Source of the DNA: JASGTU01 sp963821815
GTDB lineage: Bacteria > Chloroflexota > Anaerolineae > Caldilineales > Caldilineaceae
Direction: 5' to 3'
NCBI GenBank assembly: GCA_963821815.1
Contig: CAWGFG010000002.1
Coordinates: 682,001 to 746,000 of the forward strand
DNA: 64,000 nt
In this document: positions 18,303 to 27,423 of the stretch, piece by piece
Numbering within the stretch: position 1 is the first letter of the stretch
How the letters are laid out: the number at the start of each line of letters is the position of its first letter
The notes under the pieces: model-generated
What the model was told of the DNA's origin: nothing
Database searches by the model: none
Seen by the model: only the letters and a program-made list of their open reading frames with translations
Position numbers and translations under genes: made by a program

Positions 18303-19460
18303 GTGAGGATAGTGCTGTTGGCGCAGCGTCCCCAGCGTCGTGGTGCCGAAGTCTTTGCGTATCAGCTCACCAACGAACTACGGCGTCAGGGGCACGTCGT
18401 GCGTCTAGTGTTTCTCTACCCGTACGAGGGGGGCGGAGCGCTACCCCACACGCTCAATCAGGTCTTGAACGGAAATGAGAAAAGCCTGTTAGAGAAGATA
18501 CCGGGCATTGAACCAGGACTGGCTCAGCGGCTGCTCCAGGCGATCGATGAGCTCGAACCAGACGTTGTGCAGGCAAACGGCGCGCGCACTGTAAAGTATG
18601 GCGCCTTCGCCGCAATCGCTAGACCATCCAGAAAATGGGTCCTTATTTACCGCAATATCGGCAATCCCCGCGACTGGATGCGCACGCCGCTACATAAGGT
18701 ATTTTACCGATACGTGGTCATGCGTCGGCTGGACGGCGTAGTCGGTGTCAGCAATGCAACCCTGAATGTTGTTCGGGATTACTACAGCTTGCCGATTCCG
18801 ATGATGCAGATTCCACGCGGCATAGATCCAAGTACGCTAGTTCCGACCATGCCGCGTCAATCGCTGCGAAGTAAAGTGGGCACGCCGCCCGAAGCGCCTG
18901 TCATTGTCTTCGTAGGCAGCCTAGCTCGCGAAAAGCGACTCGATCGATTGCTCCGAATGGCTTCGAGTCTCAAGACCGTATTTCCGTTACTCCGCATTTG
19001 GCTGGTCGGCGATGGACCTTCCAATAATCTGCTGCATCAGATGGCGAGTGAGCTAGATCTCCAAGACAGTGTCACGTTTTTTGGGGTTCAAGACAATGTC
19101 GCCGATTACCTAAATGCTGCCGACGTCTTCGTGCTTACCAGCGACACCGAAGGCATGCCCGGCGTGCTGCTCGAAGCCGGCTACTCAGGCCTCCCTGTCG
19201 TGGCCACGGACGTCGGCGGCGTGCGAGAGTGTGTGATAGACGGTGACACGGGTATAGTGGTCGCGCAGGACGACGAAGATGGGCTTGCACACGCTGTGGA
19301 GCGACTTTTGCGCGACGACGACCTGCGGTCGCGAATGGGAGAGCTTGCCCATCAGTGGATCGCTGGACGCTTCACTATCGATATTGTCGCTGGGCAATAC
19401 GTGGAATTCTATCAATCACTTCTACTCGTACCGTACAATATACAGGCCAAAAAAGAATGA
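18303..19460 (+). CDS. glycosyltransferase family 4
   Basis: 385-residue GT-B glycosyltransferase starting with GTG. It begins RIVLLAQRPQRRGAEVFAYQ. The C-terminal domain has VIVFVGSLAREKRLDRLLRM, LVGDGPSNNLL, FFGVQDNVADYLNAADVFVL and the E-x7-E segment SDTEGMPGVLLEAGYSGLPV. It is the last gene of the first polysaccharide locus. Its composition is GC-richer than the four glycosyltransferases before it, nearer to the chromosome average. Beyond it the sequence turns into insertion-sequence remnants. Confidence 0.91.
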   Translation: MRIVLLAQRPQRRGAEVFAYQLTNELRRQGHVVRLVFLYPYEGGGALPHTLNQVLNGNEKSLLEKIPGIEPGLAQRLLQAIDELEPDVVQANGARTVKYGAFAAIARPSRKWVLIYRNIGNPRDWMRTPLHKVFYRYVVMRRLDGVVGVSNATLNVVRDYYSLPIPMMQIPRGIDPSTLVPTMPRQSLRSKVGTPPEAPVIVFVGSLAREKRLDRLLRMASSLKTVFPLLRIWLVGDGPSNNLLHQMASELDLQDSVTFFGVQDNVADYLNAADVFVLTSDTEGMPGVLLEAGYSGLPVVATDVGGVRECVIDGDTGIVVAQDDEDGLAHAVERLLRDDDLRSRMGELAHQWIAGRFTIDIVAGQYVEFYQSLLLVPYNIQAKKE

Positions 19461-19473
19461 ATATAGTCCACAC

Positions 19474-19615
19474 TGCCGGCTATGGCAGGATCCGATACGG
19501 CTTTCCGACACTCCTGGTGCAGTGCGTAATAGCGTCCGCCACAGCCATACGGACACTCCTGCGGCACCTCATACTCGCCTTCACGTACCTCAGGTAGTCG
19601 TAATCGAAGTCGCAT
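19474..19615 (-). mobile_element. transposase N-terminal remnant
   Basis: On the minus strand an ATG at 19615 opens a frame with RLRLPEVREGEYEVP, then CPYGCGGRYYALHQE and CRKAVSDP. This is the zinc-binding N-terminal region seen in a transposase family common in Chloroflexota and Cyanobacteria: MxLRxRLP, Cys-rich CPxxGCGG, and KxVxD before RRYRCxxC. The match stops after about 47 residues, before the second Cys pair. The rest of the transposase is missing, so this is a fragment of an old insertion. Confidence 0.6.
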
Positions 19616-19687
19616 GTCAAGCCCCCCTCTCCTCTTCGATTACTATTCTACTCCTCCTTAACCATTTTTGGAACAGTCACTACTCAA

Positions 19688-19834
19688 ATGACCCGTAAAA
19701 GCCGACGGTTCAGTTCTGACTGCAACTTTCGCGTGGCGCTGGAAATCGCCAAAGGCCAACAAACACTCGACGAATTGTCCGGTGAACGATTCGGGCGCAT
19801 TTGGGTGGTAGATGCCGATCAGCCGGTACAGTAG
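19688..19834 (+). mobile_element. IS3-family OrfA (helix-turn-helix) remnant
   Basis: A 48-codon frame on the plus strand reads RRFSSDCNFRVALEIAKGQQ followed by TLDELSGERFG. This matches the first helix-turn-helix of IS3-type OrfA proteins (RRxSxEFKxxVALEAxKGxxTLxELAxxY). The similarity ends there and the frame stops at 19834, so most of OrfA and all of OrfB are lost. It lies next to another transposase fragment, marking the edge of the defence island. Confidence 0.6.
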
Positions 19835-20421
19835 CAGGTCTGCAGGTGCTGGGAAGGGTGGCGCTGCAACATGATGTGAAGGAGGATGTGTGGCGGTTGG
19901 AGGTGGCGGTGGGGTGATAATTCTCTAAAGTTAGTCAAATTGACGTAGGGAAACCGAAATAGTTCTTGTGGTATACTTGTCTCGTTGTGCACCCTTATTG
20001 GGACAAATTGTTATAGTTCACATAGGCTGAGTTCGGTATTGGTCTTTGTCTTTTATGCGAGATAGTATCATGGTCAGATATTAACTCGGATTCTTTGCAT
20101 CCATTCCACCGTAGTTGCTGCTGAACCATATATTTCATTCATCTCAACAGTGAACCGATAACCAGAATCTGCGAAGTAATCTATTTAAGATAGGACGATA
20201 GAAACGTATTCCCTCTGCAGACTATCGACACGAAATAGGGCAACAGGCAACACTCACAAAATACCTAGGTTCAAGCAGAGCCTAGTTCTAATTACTAGGT
20301 TCGAGACTACTCGAGCTGGAGTAATCACGCGCCTTGATTTAAGACTGCATCAGGGCCATGATTTTGGGCAAGACGGATACTCGACGCCAGGAAGTAAGGT
20401 CGCACTAGTTAGGAGTATGGC
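19835..20421 (+). other. non-coding stretch upstream of the restriction operon
   Basis: Nearly 590 bases with no supported gene on either strand. It should contain the promoter of the type I restriction operon, but no -35/-10 pair with acceptable spacing was found. AGGAG at 20411-20415, six bases before the ATG at 20422, is a good SD for the methyltransferase. The stretch is AT-rich and may include further eroded insertion-sequence DNA. Confidence 0.4.
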
Positions 20422-22552
20422 ATGAGCACCACCGAACTGAACTGGATAGCCAACTTCATCTGGGGCATCGCAGATGATGTGCTGCGTGATGTCTATGTGC
20501 GCGGCAAGTATCGAGATGTGATTCTGCCGATGGTCGTGATTCGCCGGCTGGATGCCGTGCTGGAGCCAACTGCTGCGGACGTGCGCTCTATGAAAGCAAA
20601 CCTGGACAAGGCGGGAGTAGTGCATCAGGTTGAAGCGCTGCGGTCAGCGTCCAAGCAGGCATTCTACAATGCATCGCCCTTCACGCTGAATGACCTACGC
20701 TCGCGCTGCCGACGCACACCAACTACGCGACGACTTTGCAGCGTACCTGGACGGTTTCTCGCCGAATGTGCAGGAGATCTTGGACAAGTTCAAGTTTCGC
20801 AATCAGATACCTACGCTGGTTGACGCCGACATCCTTGGCAGCCTCATTGAGAAATTCTTGGAAAGCTCCATCAACCTGAGCCCGTATCCGGTCAAGAATC
20901 TGGACGGAAGCATACGGCTTCCTGGCTTGGACAACCACGCCATGGGCACGATCTTCGAGGAACTCATACGCCGCTTCAACGAGGAGAACAACGAGGAGGC
21001 AGGTGAGCACTTCACGCCGCGTGATGTAGTGCGGCTGATGGCGGACCTTATTTTTCTGCCCATTGCCGACCAGATCGAGTCTGGCACATATCTCGTATAC
21101 GATGGCGCATGCGGCACCGGCGGCATGCTCACCGTGGCGGAAGAGAGATTGGCCGATTTGGCTGCGGAACATGGCAAGGATGTGTCGATTCATCTGTACG
21201 GTCAAGAGGTGAACCCAGAGACATACGCCATCACCAAGGCAGACCTGTTATTGAAGGGCGAGGGCGCAGAAGCGGAGAACTTCCATCTCGGGTCTACGCT
21301 TTCACAGGATGCCTATCCCAGGCGAGATTTCGACTTCATGCTGTCAAATCCGCCTTATGGCAAGAGCTGGAAGATGGATCTGGAGCGCATGGGCGGGAAG
21401 AAGGAGATGCACGATCCGCGCTTCCTCATCGAGCATGACGGCGACCCCGAGTATAGTCTCATCACACGGTCCAGCGACGGTCAGCTTATGTTCCTGGTCA
21501 ACAAGCTGGCTAAAATGAAGGAAGGGACGGCGCTGGGTAGCCGCATCGCGGAGGTGCACAATGGCTCGTCCCTGTTCACGGGCGACGCAGGTCAGGGCGA
21601 GAGCAACATCCGGCGATGGATCATCGAGAACGACTGGCTGGAGGCGATCATTGCGCTGCCGCTGAACATGTTCTACAACACAGGCATCGCAACCTATATT
21701 TGGGTGCTGGGCAACCGTAAGCCGCAACATCGGCAGGGCCAAGTACAGCTTATCGACGCTACCCAGTGGTATCGGCCGCTGCGCAAGAACCTCGGCAACA
21801 AGAATTGCGAGCTTTCGTCGGACGACATGACGCGCATACTGGAGGTCTTCCAGTCGTTCGAGGAGACCGAAGAGTCGAAGATATTCCCCAACAAAGCCTT
21901 TGGCTACTGGAAGGTCACCGTGGAGCGGCCCTTGCGCCTGCGTGTGGACCTCGCTGAGCCGGCGCGCAGGAATCTGCGACGTGCTTGTGAAGAGGCAAAG
22001 GAAGGTTCGTTGGCAGATGCGGTGGATAGCATTGCGATGACACTTGGACCGGGGCCGCATAGGGACTATGGCGCGTTCTTGGCGGCATTGCAGGCGAACC
22101 GCGACGCTCCGAAACTCATCGGCAAGCGTGAGAAGCTGTTGCGTGCGGCACTCACCGACAGCGACGAAAACGCAGAACCGGTGATCAAGAACGTCTCTCG
22201 GTCAGGTAAGCGCGCTGCCGACCCCTTGCACGGTTCCTATGAACGGACGGTCAAAGGGAAGCCGGCTGTGGTGGAGTATGAGTCGGACACTTCATTGCGG
22301 GACACGGAGCAGATTCCACTGCTGGAGGAGGGTGGCGTGGAGGCGTTCTTCCGGCGTGAGGTGCTGCCGCACGTGCCGGATGCGTGGATCGACGAGAGCA
22401 AGACGCAGATCGGCTACGAGATATCGTTCACTCGCTACTTTTACAAGCCTCAGCCGCTGCGCAACCTGGAAGAGATTCGGGCGGATATTTTGGCGTTGGA
22501 GCAGGAGACCGACGGGCTACTGGGTGAGATCCTGGGGAGCAATGTACTGTGA
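20422..22552 (+). CDS. hsdM: type I restriction-modification DNA methyltransferase subunit, frameshifted
   Basis: N6-adenine methyltransferase subunit of a type I restriction-modification enzyme. The first frame has IANFIWGIADDVLRD and ILPMVVIRRLDAVL, the HsdM N-terminal helical domain. The second carries SAM motif I DGACGTGGML, catalytic motif IV SNPPYG and EHFTPRDVVRLMADL. The frames join if one base is dropped near 20700-20703, giving about 709 residues, longer than classical HsdM but usual for the HsdM type with a long C-terminal region. Start: ATG with AGGAG six bases upstream. The stop overlaps the next start by four bases. Without the HsdS partner (broken downstream) modification would fail even if this frame is real. 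Confidence 0.9.
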
Positions 22553-24285
22553 AGGCCACTGAAGCCAACTTTCTCGAATATCTCAAGAGATCACCTCAGT
22601 TTGTCATCCCGATCTATCAGCGCACCTATAGTTGGGCCGAACGCGAGTGCCAACAACTCTGGGATGATATTGTTCGAACCGGTAAGAATGATGATATATC
22701 AGCTCACTTTGTTGGCTCCATTGTCTACATCGAAAAGGGGCTATATCACATCTCAAGCCCATCACCGCTACTCGTCATCGACGGTCAGCAGCGTCTGACT
22801 ACAGTCATGCTCATTCTAGAGGTGCTGGCACGTCACGTGGGCGACAGTGAGCCGCTTGACGGTTTCTCAGCAATAAAGTTGAGAAACTACTATCTTCTCA
22901 ATCCGCTAGAGAAGGGTGAGCGTGGATATAAACTCCTACTCACGCAGACAGACAAGCAGAGCCTACTCGCATTGATGCAGCAGAAGCCGCAACCGGTTGA
23001 TCCGTCGCTGCGAATCAAAGAAAACTTCGCCTTCTTCCAAGAGAAAGTGCGGGCGCTCGGAACTGATATCACTCCTTTGTGCAAAGGACTAGCGAAACTG
23101 ATGGTCGTGGATATCTCCCTGAGCCGAGAGCAAGACAATCCACAGCTCATTTTCGAGAGTATGAATTCCACCGGACGCGAACTCAGTCAGGCTGATCTGA
23201 TTCGGAATTTCGTCCTGATGGGGTTAGAACCTGGCTTGCAGACTCAGCTATATGAGGAGCACTGGCGGCCAATGGAAGTCGCCTTTGGTCAGGAGGCCTA
23301 TGGTAAGCACTTTGACAGTTTCATGCGTCATTATCTAACCTACAAGACAGGCGACATTCCTAATATACGAGCCGTCTACGAGGCATTCAAGAATCATGCA
23401 CGGTCAACCGAAATTGCGTCAAGAGGTGTCGCAGCCTTGGTGTCCGACCTCCACACGTTCGCCGGCTATTACTGCGCAATGGCGCTTGGCAAGGAAGACG
23501 ACAAGGACGTGTCACTTGCCTTCCGCGACCTTCGAGAGCTAAAGGTAGATGTAGCCTATCCCTTCCTACTAGAGCTGTATCACGACTATACGTTGGGAAT
23601 TCTTCCGAAAGACGACTTTGTTCAGGCTATACGCCTGGTCGAGGCTTATGTGTTCCGGCGAGCCGTCTGCGCCATTCCCACCAACTCACTAAATAAAACA
23701 TTCGCTACATTCGGTCGCGAGATCAAGAAAGACCAGTATCTTGAAAGCATGAAGGCTTATATGCTAACGCTGCCATCCTATCGCCGATTCCCAAATGACG
23801 AGGAGTTTACTAGCGACCTGGCAACACGTGATCTGTATAACTTTCCAAGACGCAGCTACTGGTTGAGACGTTTGGAAAATTTCGGTCGGAAAGAACATGT
23901 CCCTGTCGACGAATACACGATTGAGCATATTCTTCCCCAGAATGAGAACCTATCGCGCCAATGGCGAGACGCACTAGGTCCTGAATGGGAAGAAATCCAA
24001 CAAAAATGGCTTCACACTCTTGGAAACCTGACACTTACGGGTTACAACTCTGAGTACAGCGACAGGCCATTTGCCGAAAAGAGAGATATGTCAGGCGGAT
24101 TTAGTGAAAGCCCCCTAAGGCTTAATGGTGGTCTTGGCGCTCTACTTGAATGGAATGTAATTGAGATACAGAATCGGGCTAGACGGTTAGCGAACAAAGC
24201 TGCAAAGGTATGGGCGCCACCAGAACTGTCATCCGAGGTGCTGGCTATGTATCAGATCGAAACCGGCACATCCTACGAGCTATAG
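22549..24285 (+). CDS. DUF262 and DUF1524 (GmrSD-like) restriction protein
   Basis: 578-residue protein combining a DUF262 domain (GmrS-like, ParB/Srx fold) and a C-terminal DUF1524 domain (GmrD-like, HNH-type nuclease). DUF262 features are IPIYQRTYSW at residues 17-26 and VIDGQQRLTT near 80, the nucleotide-hydrolysis motif of type IV enzymes. DUF1524 features are TIEHILPQNENLS and LGNLTLTGYN near residues 465-505, supplying the His and Asn of the HNH site. Related proteins restrict modified phage DNA. The GTG start overlaps the hsdM stop by four bases, so it is translationally coupled. It is one of the few intact genes of the island. Confidence 0.88.
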   Translation: MKATEANFLEYLKRSPQFVIPIYQRTYSWAERECQQLWDDIVRTGKNDDISAHFVGSIVYIEKGLYHISSPSPLLVIDGQQRLTTVMLILEVLARHVGDSEPLDGFSAIKLRNYYLLNPLEKGERGYKLLLTQTDKQSLLALMQQKPQPVDPSLRIKENFAFFQEKVRALGTDITPLCKGLAKLMVVDISLSREQDNPQLIFESMNSTGRELSQADLIRNFVLMGLEPGLQTQLYEEHWRPMEVAFGQEAYGKHFDSFMRHYLTYKTGDIPNIRAVYEAFKNHARSTEIASRGVAALVSDLHTFAGYYCAMALGKEDDKDVSLAFRDLRELKVDVAYPFLLELYHDYTLGILPKDDFVQAIRLVEAYVFRRAVCAIPTNSLNKTFATFGREIKKDQYLESMKAYMLTLPSYRRFPNDEEFTSDLATRDLYNFPRRSYWLRRLENFGRKEHVPVDEYTIEHILPQNENLSRQWRDALGPEWEEIQQKWLHTLGNLTLTGYNSEYSDRPFAEKRDMSGGFSESPLRLNGGLGALLEWNVIEIQNRARRLANKAAKVWAPPELSSEVLAMYQIETGTSYEL

Positions 24286-24288
24286 TTT

Positions 24289-24654
24289 GGATGACCATGC
24301 TAGCCTTGCCGCAGGAAACCCCATGCGACTGGTCTATAACGCATTGCGTAGAGAGATTTTAGCGCTTGATCCATGTGTAAATGAAGAGATTCTGTAAGAT
24401 CTAGATCGCGTACAAAGCCGAAACCTCCTTTGTCGATGTTGTGCCCAGCGAAAGCGATTGATAGGATTATGTATATGCACTTTCATGAATTGCACGATCC
24501 AAGAGGTCTGGCCAGGGATGTGACAAATATTGGTACCTGGGGTAATGGGGACGTTGAGGTTCCAATTGGTTCACTCGACGAGTTGCCCTATGTTATGGGG
24601 CTTGTTCGCCAGACATTGGAGAGGCAAATGGGCAATGGGGATAGCGACGAATGA
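24289..24654 (+). pseudogene. DUF5655-type protein remnant
   Basis: Fragments of a DUF5655-like protein, a domain often found as a C-terminal partner in type I restriction loci. The pieces are LVYNALRREILALDP ending in a TAA, then YKAETSFVDVVPSESD in another frame, and finally FHELHDPRGLARDVTNIG and WGNGDVEVPI, ending DELPYVMGLVRQTLERQM. These are in the correct order but need frameshifts and a stop to be ignored, and the N-terminal region is missing. The last piece (from about 24469) overlaps the HsdS start by an ATGA, preserving the old operon layout. Confidence 0.6.
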
Positions 24655-26103
24655 GCGACGGACTGAAGCCCTACCCCGCATACAAGGATTCCGGCGTACC
24701 CTGGCTGGGCGGGGTGCCCGCGCACTGGGATATGGCTTCGCTATGAAGCGCCTTACGCAGAATCCAAAAATGGCTATCTGTCGATTACGCCTATTGAAGA
24801 TACAGATAGAATACCTGGAATTACTTTCCTGAAGGTTTGGAGTATGAATAAATGTCAGAGAAACGAGAAGCATATCACAATCTGCAACAATACGGTCTCA
24901 CGAGTACAGCGGTTCGATATGGTGATCCATTGATGTTCATCTGTCAGGACACTATTGAGTTTGCTAAAAGATAGAGTGGGTTGCACGGCGGATACGAACT
25001 GAGCTGTCGCATAGTGATTAATGAATGCTGTCTAGATAACATATGTGATGGGCTGTTATCAACATAGCCTGAACAAGGAATGTGCGTTTGACTTGACTAC
25101 AGCTTATGAGATTGGCAGTATCTCGAGGACTTGGTCCAGTATCCGGCGATTAGTGAACGACTGAAAGTTGGTCACGAATATGGCAGTTCGACCGCCCCCA
25201 TCCGAGCAGGCGGCCATCGTGCGCTACCTGGACTACGTGGACCGGCGCATCCAGCGCTACATCCGCGCCAAGACGCGGCCTGATCGAGCTGCTCAACGAG
25301 CAGAAGCAGGCCATCATCCACCAGGCGGTCACGCGTGGCCTGGACCCGGACGTGCCGCTGAAGCCGTCGGGCGTCGAGTGGCTGGGGGATATCCCCGCGG
25401 ATCGGGAGGTAGCGCATCTCAAAGCGTGTCTTCGATCTCGAAGAAGTTAGTGATGGAGATGTACGACAGCATCTATGGCACGATTCTCTTGTCATTTCAC
25501 ATCGTGGGGTAATCCGCAGGTTCATAGGATAAATCCAGCTGACAGGGCAAGTGTCACAGGATGAATTGATCACGTACCATGTCAACTAGATGGCGATATC
25601 TTGTGATTGCACGATATTGCATGAGATAGCTCGACAGTTCGTCTGTCGGACTTCCATCGCTGATCACATCAGCTTATATATTTGATCAGATTCGATCCAG
25701 AGTTGTCTGATATCAACATATTTATCAGCTAGCATGTTTACTGTTCAGTAGTTCTAGTAACAGGGACTATGATTTACAATTTACACTGTCATACTGAATC
25801 CAACTCAGACAGCTTGTCAGCAAAGATGCTATCGCGACAATCATGAGCAACCTAATCAGAATACATCAATAAATCTGAACAGAGACTATAGAATCGATCT
25901 TGAGAGCAGAACTGCTATCACAAATCGACCTGATCCGCGAATACCGCACACGCCTCATCGCCGACGTGGTCACTGGCAAGCTGGATGTGCGCGAGGAGGC
26001 TGCGAATCTGCCGGAGGAAGTTGACGGCGATGCAGACTACCAGATACCCTATGACGAGATCGATGACGTCAATCCAGAGCTAGAGTCGATTGTTGAAGAG
26101 TAG
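24651..26103 (+). pseudogene. hsdS: type I restriction specificity subunit, broken
   Basis: Specificity subunit that should choose the DNA target. Three conserved islands remain. The start has LKPYPAYKDSGVPWLGGVP followed by HW (24651 onward), then a stop. The central conserved region (25180-25430) has PPPSEQAAIVRYLD, then in a shifted frame LIELLNEQKQAIIHQAV and TRGLDPDVPLKPSGVEWLGD. The C-terminal repeat (25914-26103) has REYRTRLIADVVTGKLDVRE. One extra C at about 25277-25280 breaks the central region. Between the islands, where the two target recognition domains belong, every frame is littered with stops and the sequence is AT-rich. The protein cannot be made, so restriction and modification by this locus should be off. 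Confidence 0.82.
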
Positions 26104-26135
26104 CTTTCATCGAGTCAACAAGGTTGCCGGATGCC

Positions 26136-27305
26136 ATGAACCCTAGACTATTTGAAAATAGCTCGTCCGGTCGAGTCCTTCAGGTTGGCGCCGGGGAAAT
26201 CGCATACTGGGCCTATCTTCCCAATGCGTTGCCGCCCGATCTCACTTTCGATACGGACTTGGTGCAGCGGCTGTCGGCAGCGGACCGGGCGCTGGGGGGA
26301 TTGGCGGGTCTTGGACGTACGATTGCCAACCCGCATCTGCTCATCCGGCCCTTTGTGCGTAAGGAAGCTGTGCTCTCCTCACGCATCGAAGGCACACAGG
26401 CCGATCTAGCCGATCTCTATGCTTATGAGGCTGGACAGTTGATGCTACCGGGATTTCAACCGGCAGCAGCCGATAGCGACGTACGGGAGGTACACAACTA
26501 CGTGCTCGCTCTGGAGTACGGTGTCGAGCGACTACAGACATTGCCCGTAAGTCTGCGCCTACTGCGCGAACTGCATGAGCGGTTGATGGCAGGCGTTCGC
26601 GGTGAGCAGGCTACGCCAGGTGAATTTCGACGCAGTCAGAATTGGATTGGACCGCCTGGCAGCACATTGAACGAGGCTACTTATGTCCCGCCGCCAGTGG
26701 AAGAAATGCAGACTGCGCTGTACGCGTTTGAGAGCTATCTGCATCAGGAATCAACCTATCCGCCACTGATCCAACTGGGATTCATCCACTATCAGTTTGA
26801 AGCCATTCATCCCTTTCTTGATGGAAATGGTCGCATTGGGCGGTTGTTGATGGTTTTGCTAATGATTGATTGGAGTCTATTGCCGCTGCCGTTGCTCTAT
26901 CTTAGCGCCTACTTCCATCGACATCGAGAGACTTACTATGATCTCTTGTTGGCTGTGAGTGCGGACGGCGCCTGGCGCGAATGGCTTTTGTTTTTCCTCC
27001 AGGGGATTACCGAGCAGGCAGATGATGCTGGCCAGCGAGCACGGAGTCTTCAGGATTTGCAGCATGCCTGGGATGAACGGTTACAAGCGGATCGAGCGAC
27101 TGGCCTCATGCACCGCGTGATGAATTTGCTATTTGAACGTCCGATCCTTGCTGCAAACGATATAGCGGAACGATTCGAAGTCACGCATCCGACTGCTATG
27201 CAGACATTGCGAAGACTCGAATCAATGGACATAGTCAAGGAAATCACTGGTCAACAGCGCAATAAACGATATATTGCCAGCGAGATTCTTGCGATTCTAC
27301 AGTAG
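26136..27305 (+). CDS. Fic family protein
   Basis: Fic-domain protein, 389 residues, of the class that transfers AMP or another nucleotide moiety to a target hydroxyl. The active-site motif HPFLDGNGRIGRLL is complete (about residues 225-238). An N-terminal inhibitory-helix motif SSRIEG fits S-x-x-x-E-G at about residues 85-90, marking a self-inhibited class II Fic. A winged-helix segment (HPTAMQTLRRLESM) ends the protein. A TTG at 26124 is also in frame. I prefer the ATG at 26136, preceded by AAGG. It sits between the broken hsdS and hsdR, an arrangement seen in other type I loci. The target is unknown. Confidence 0.9.
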   Translation: MNPRLFENSSSGRVLQVGAGEIAYWAYLPNALPPDLTFDTDLVQRLSAADRALGGLAGLGRTIANPHLLIRPFVRKEAVLSSRIEGTQADLADLYAYEAGQLMLPGFQPAAADSDVREVHNYVLALEYGVERLQTLPVSLRLLRELHERLMAGVRGEQATPGEFRRSQNWIGPPGSTLNEATYVPPPVEEMQTALYAFESYLHQESTYPPLIQLGFIHYQFEAIHPFLDGNGRIGRLLMVLLMIDWSLLPLPLLYLSAYFHRHRETYYDLLLAVSADGAWREWLLFFLQGITEQADDAGQRARSLQDLQHAWDERLQADRATGLMHRVMNLLFERPILAANDIAERFEVTHPTAMQTLRRLESMDIVKEITGQQRNKRYIASEILAILQ

Positions 27306-27423
27306 TCCATCCACCTTTGCGCTAATGTTAATCAATTTACATAGCTGAATTCTTGTGTAAGTATTTCGCATTTTATTAACATAGCATTGGCAATTGGTTA
27401 CATACCCAACAGGAGTTCCCCTA

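Noticed and set aside
19940..19977. TTGACG and TATACT as a promoter upstream of hsdM
   Set aside because: The spacing is 26 bases, too long for a sigma-70 promoter.
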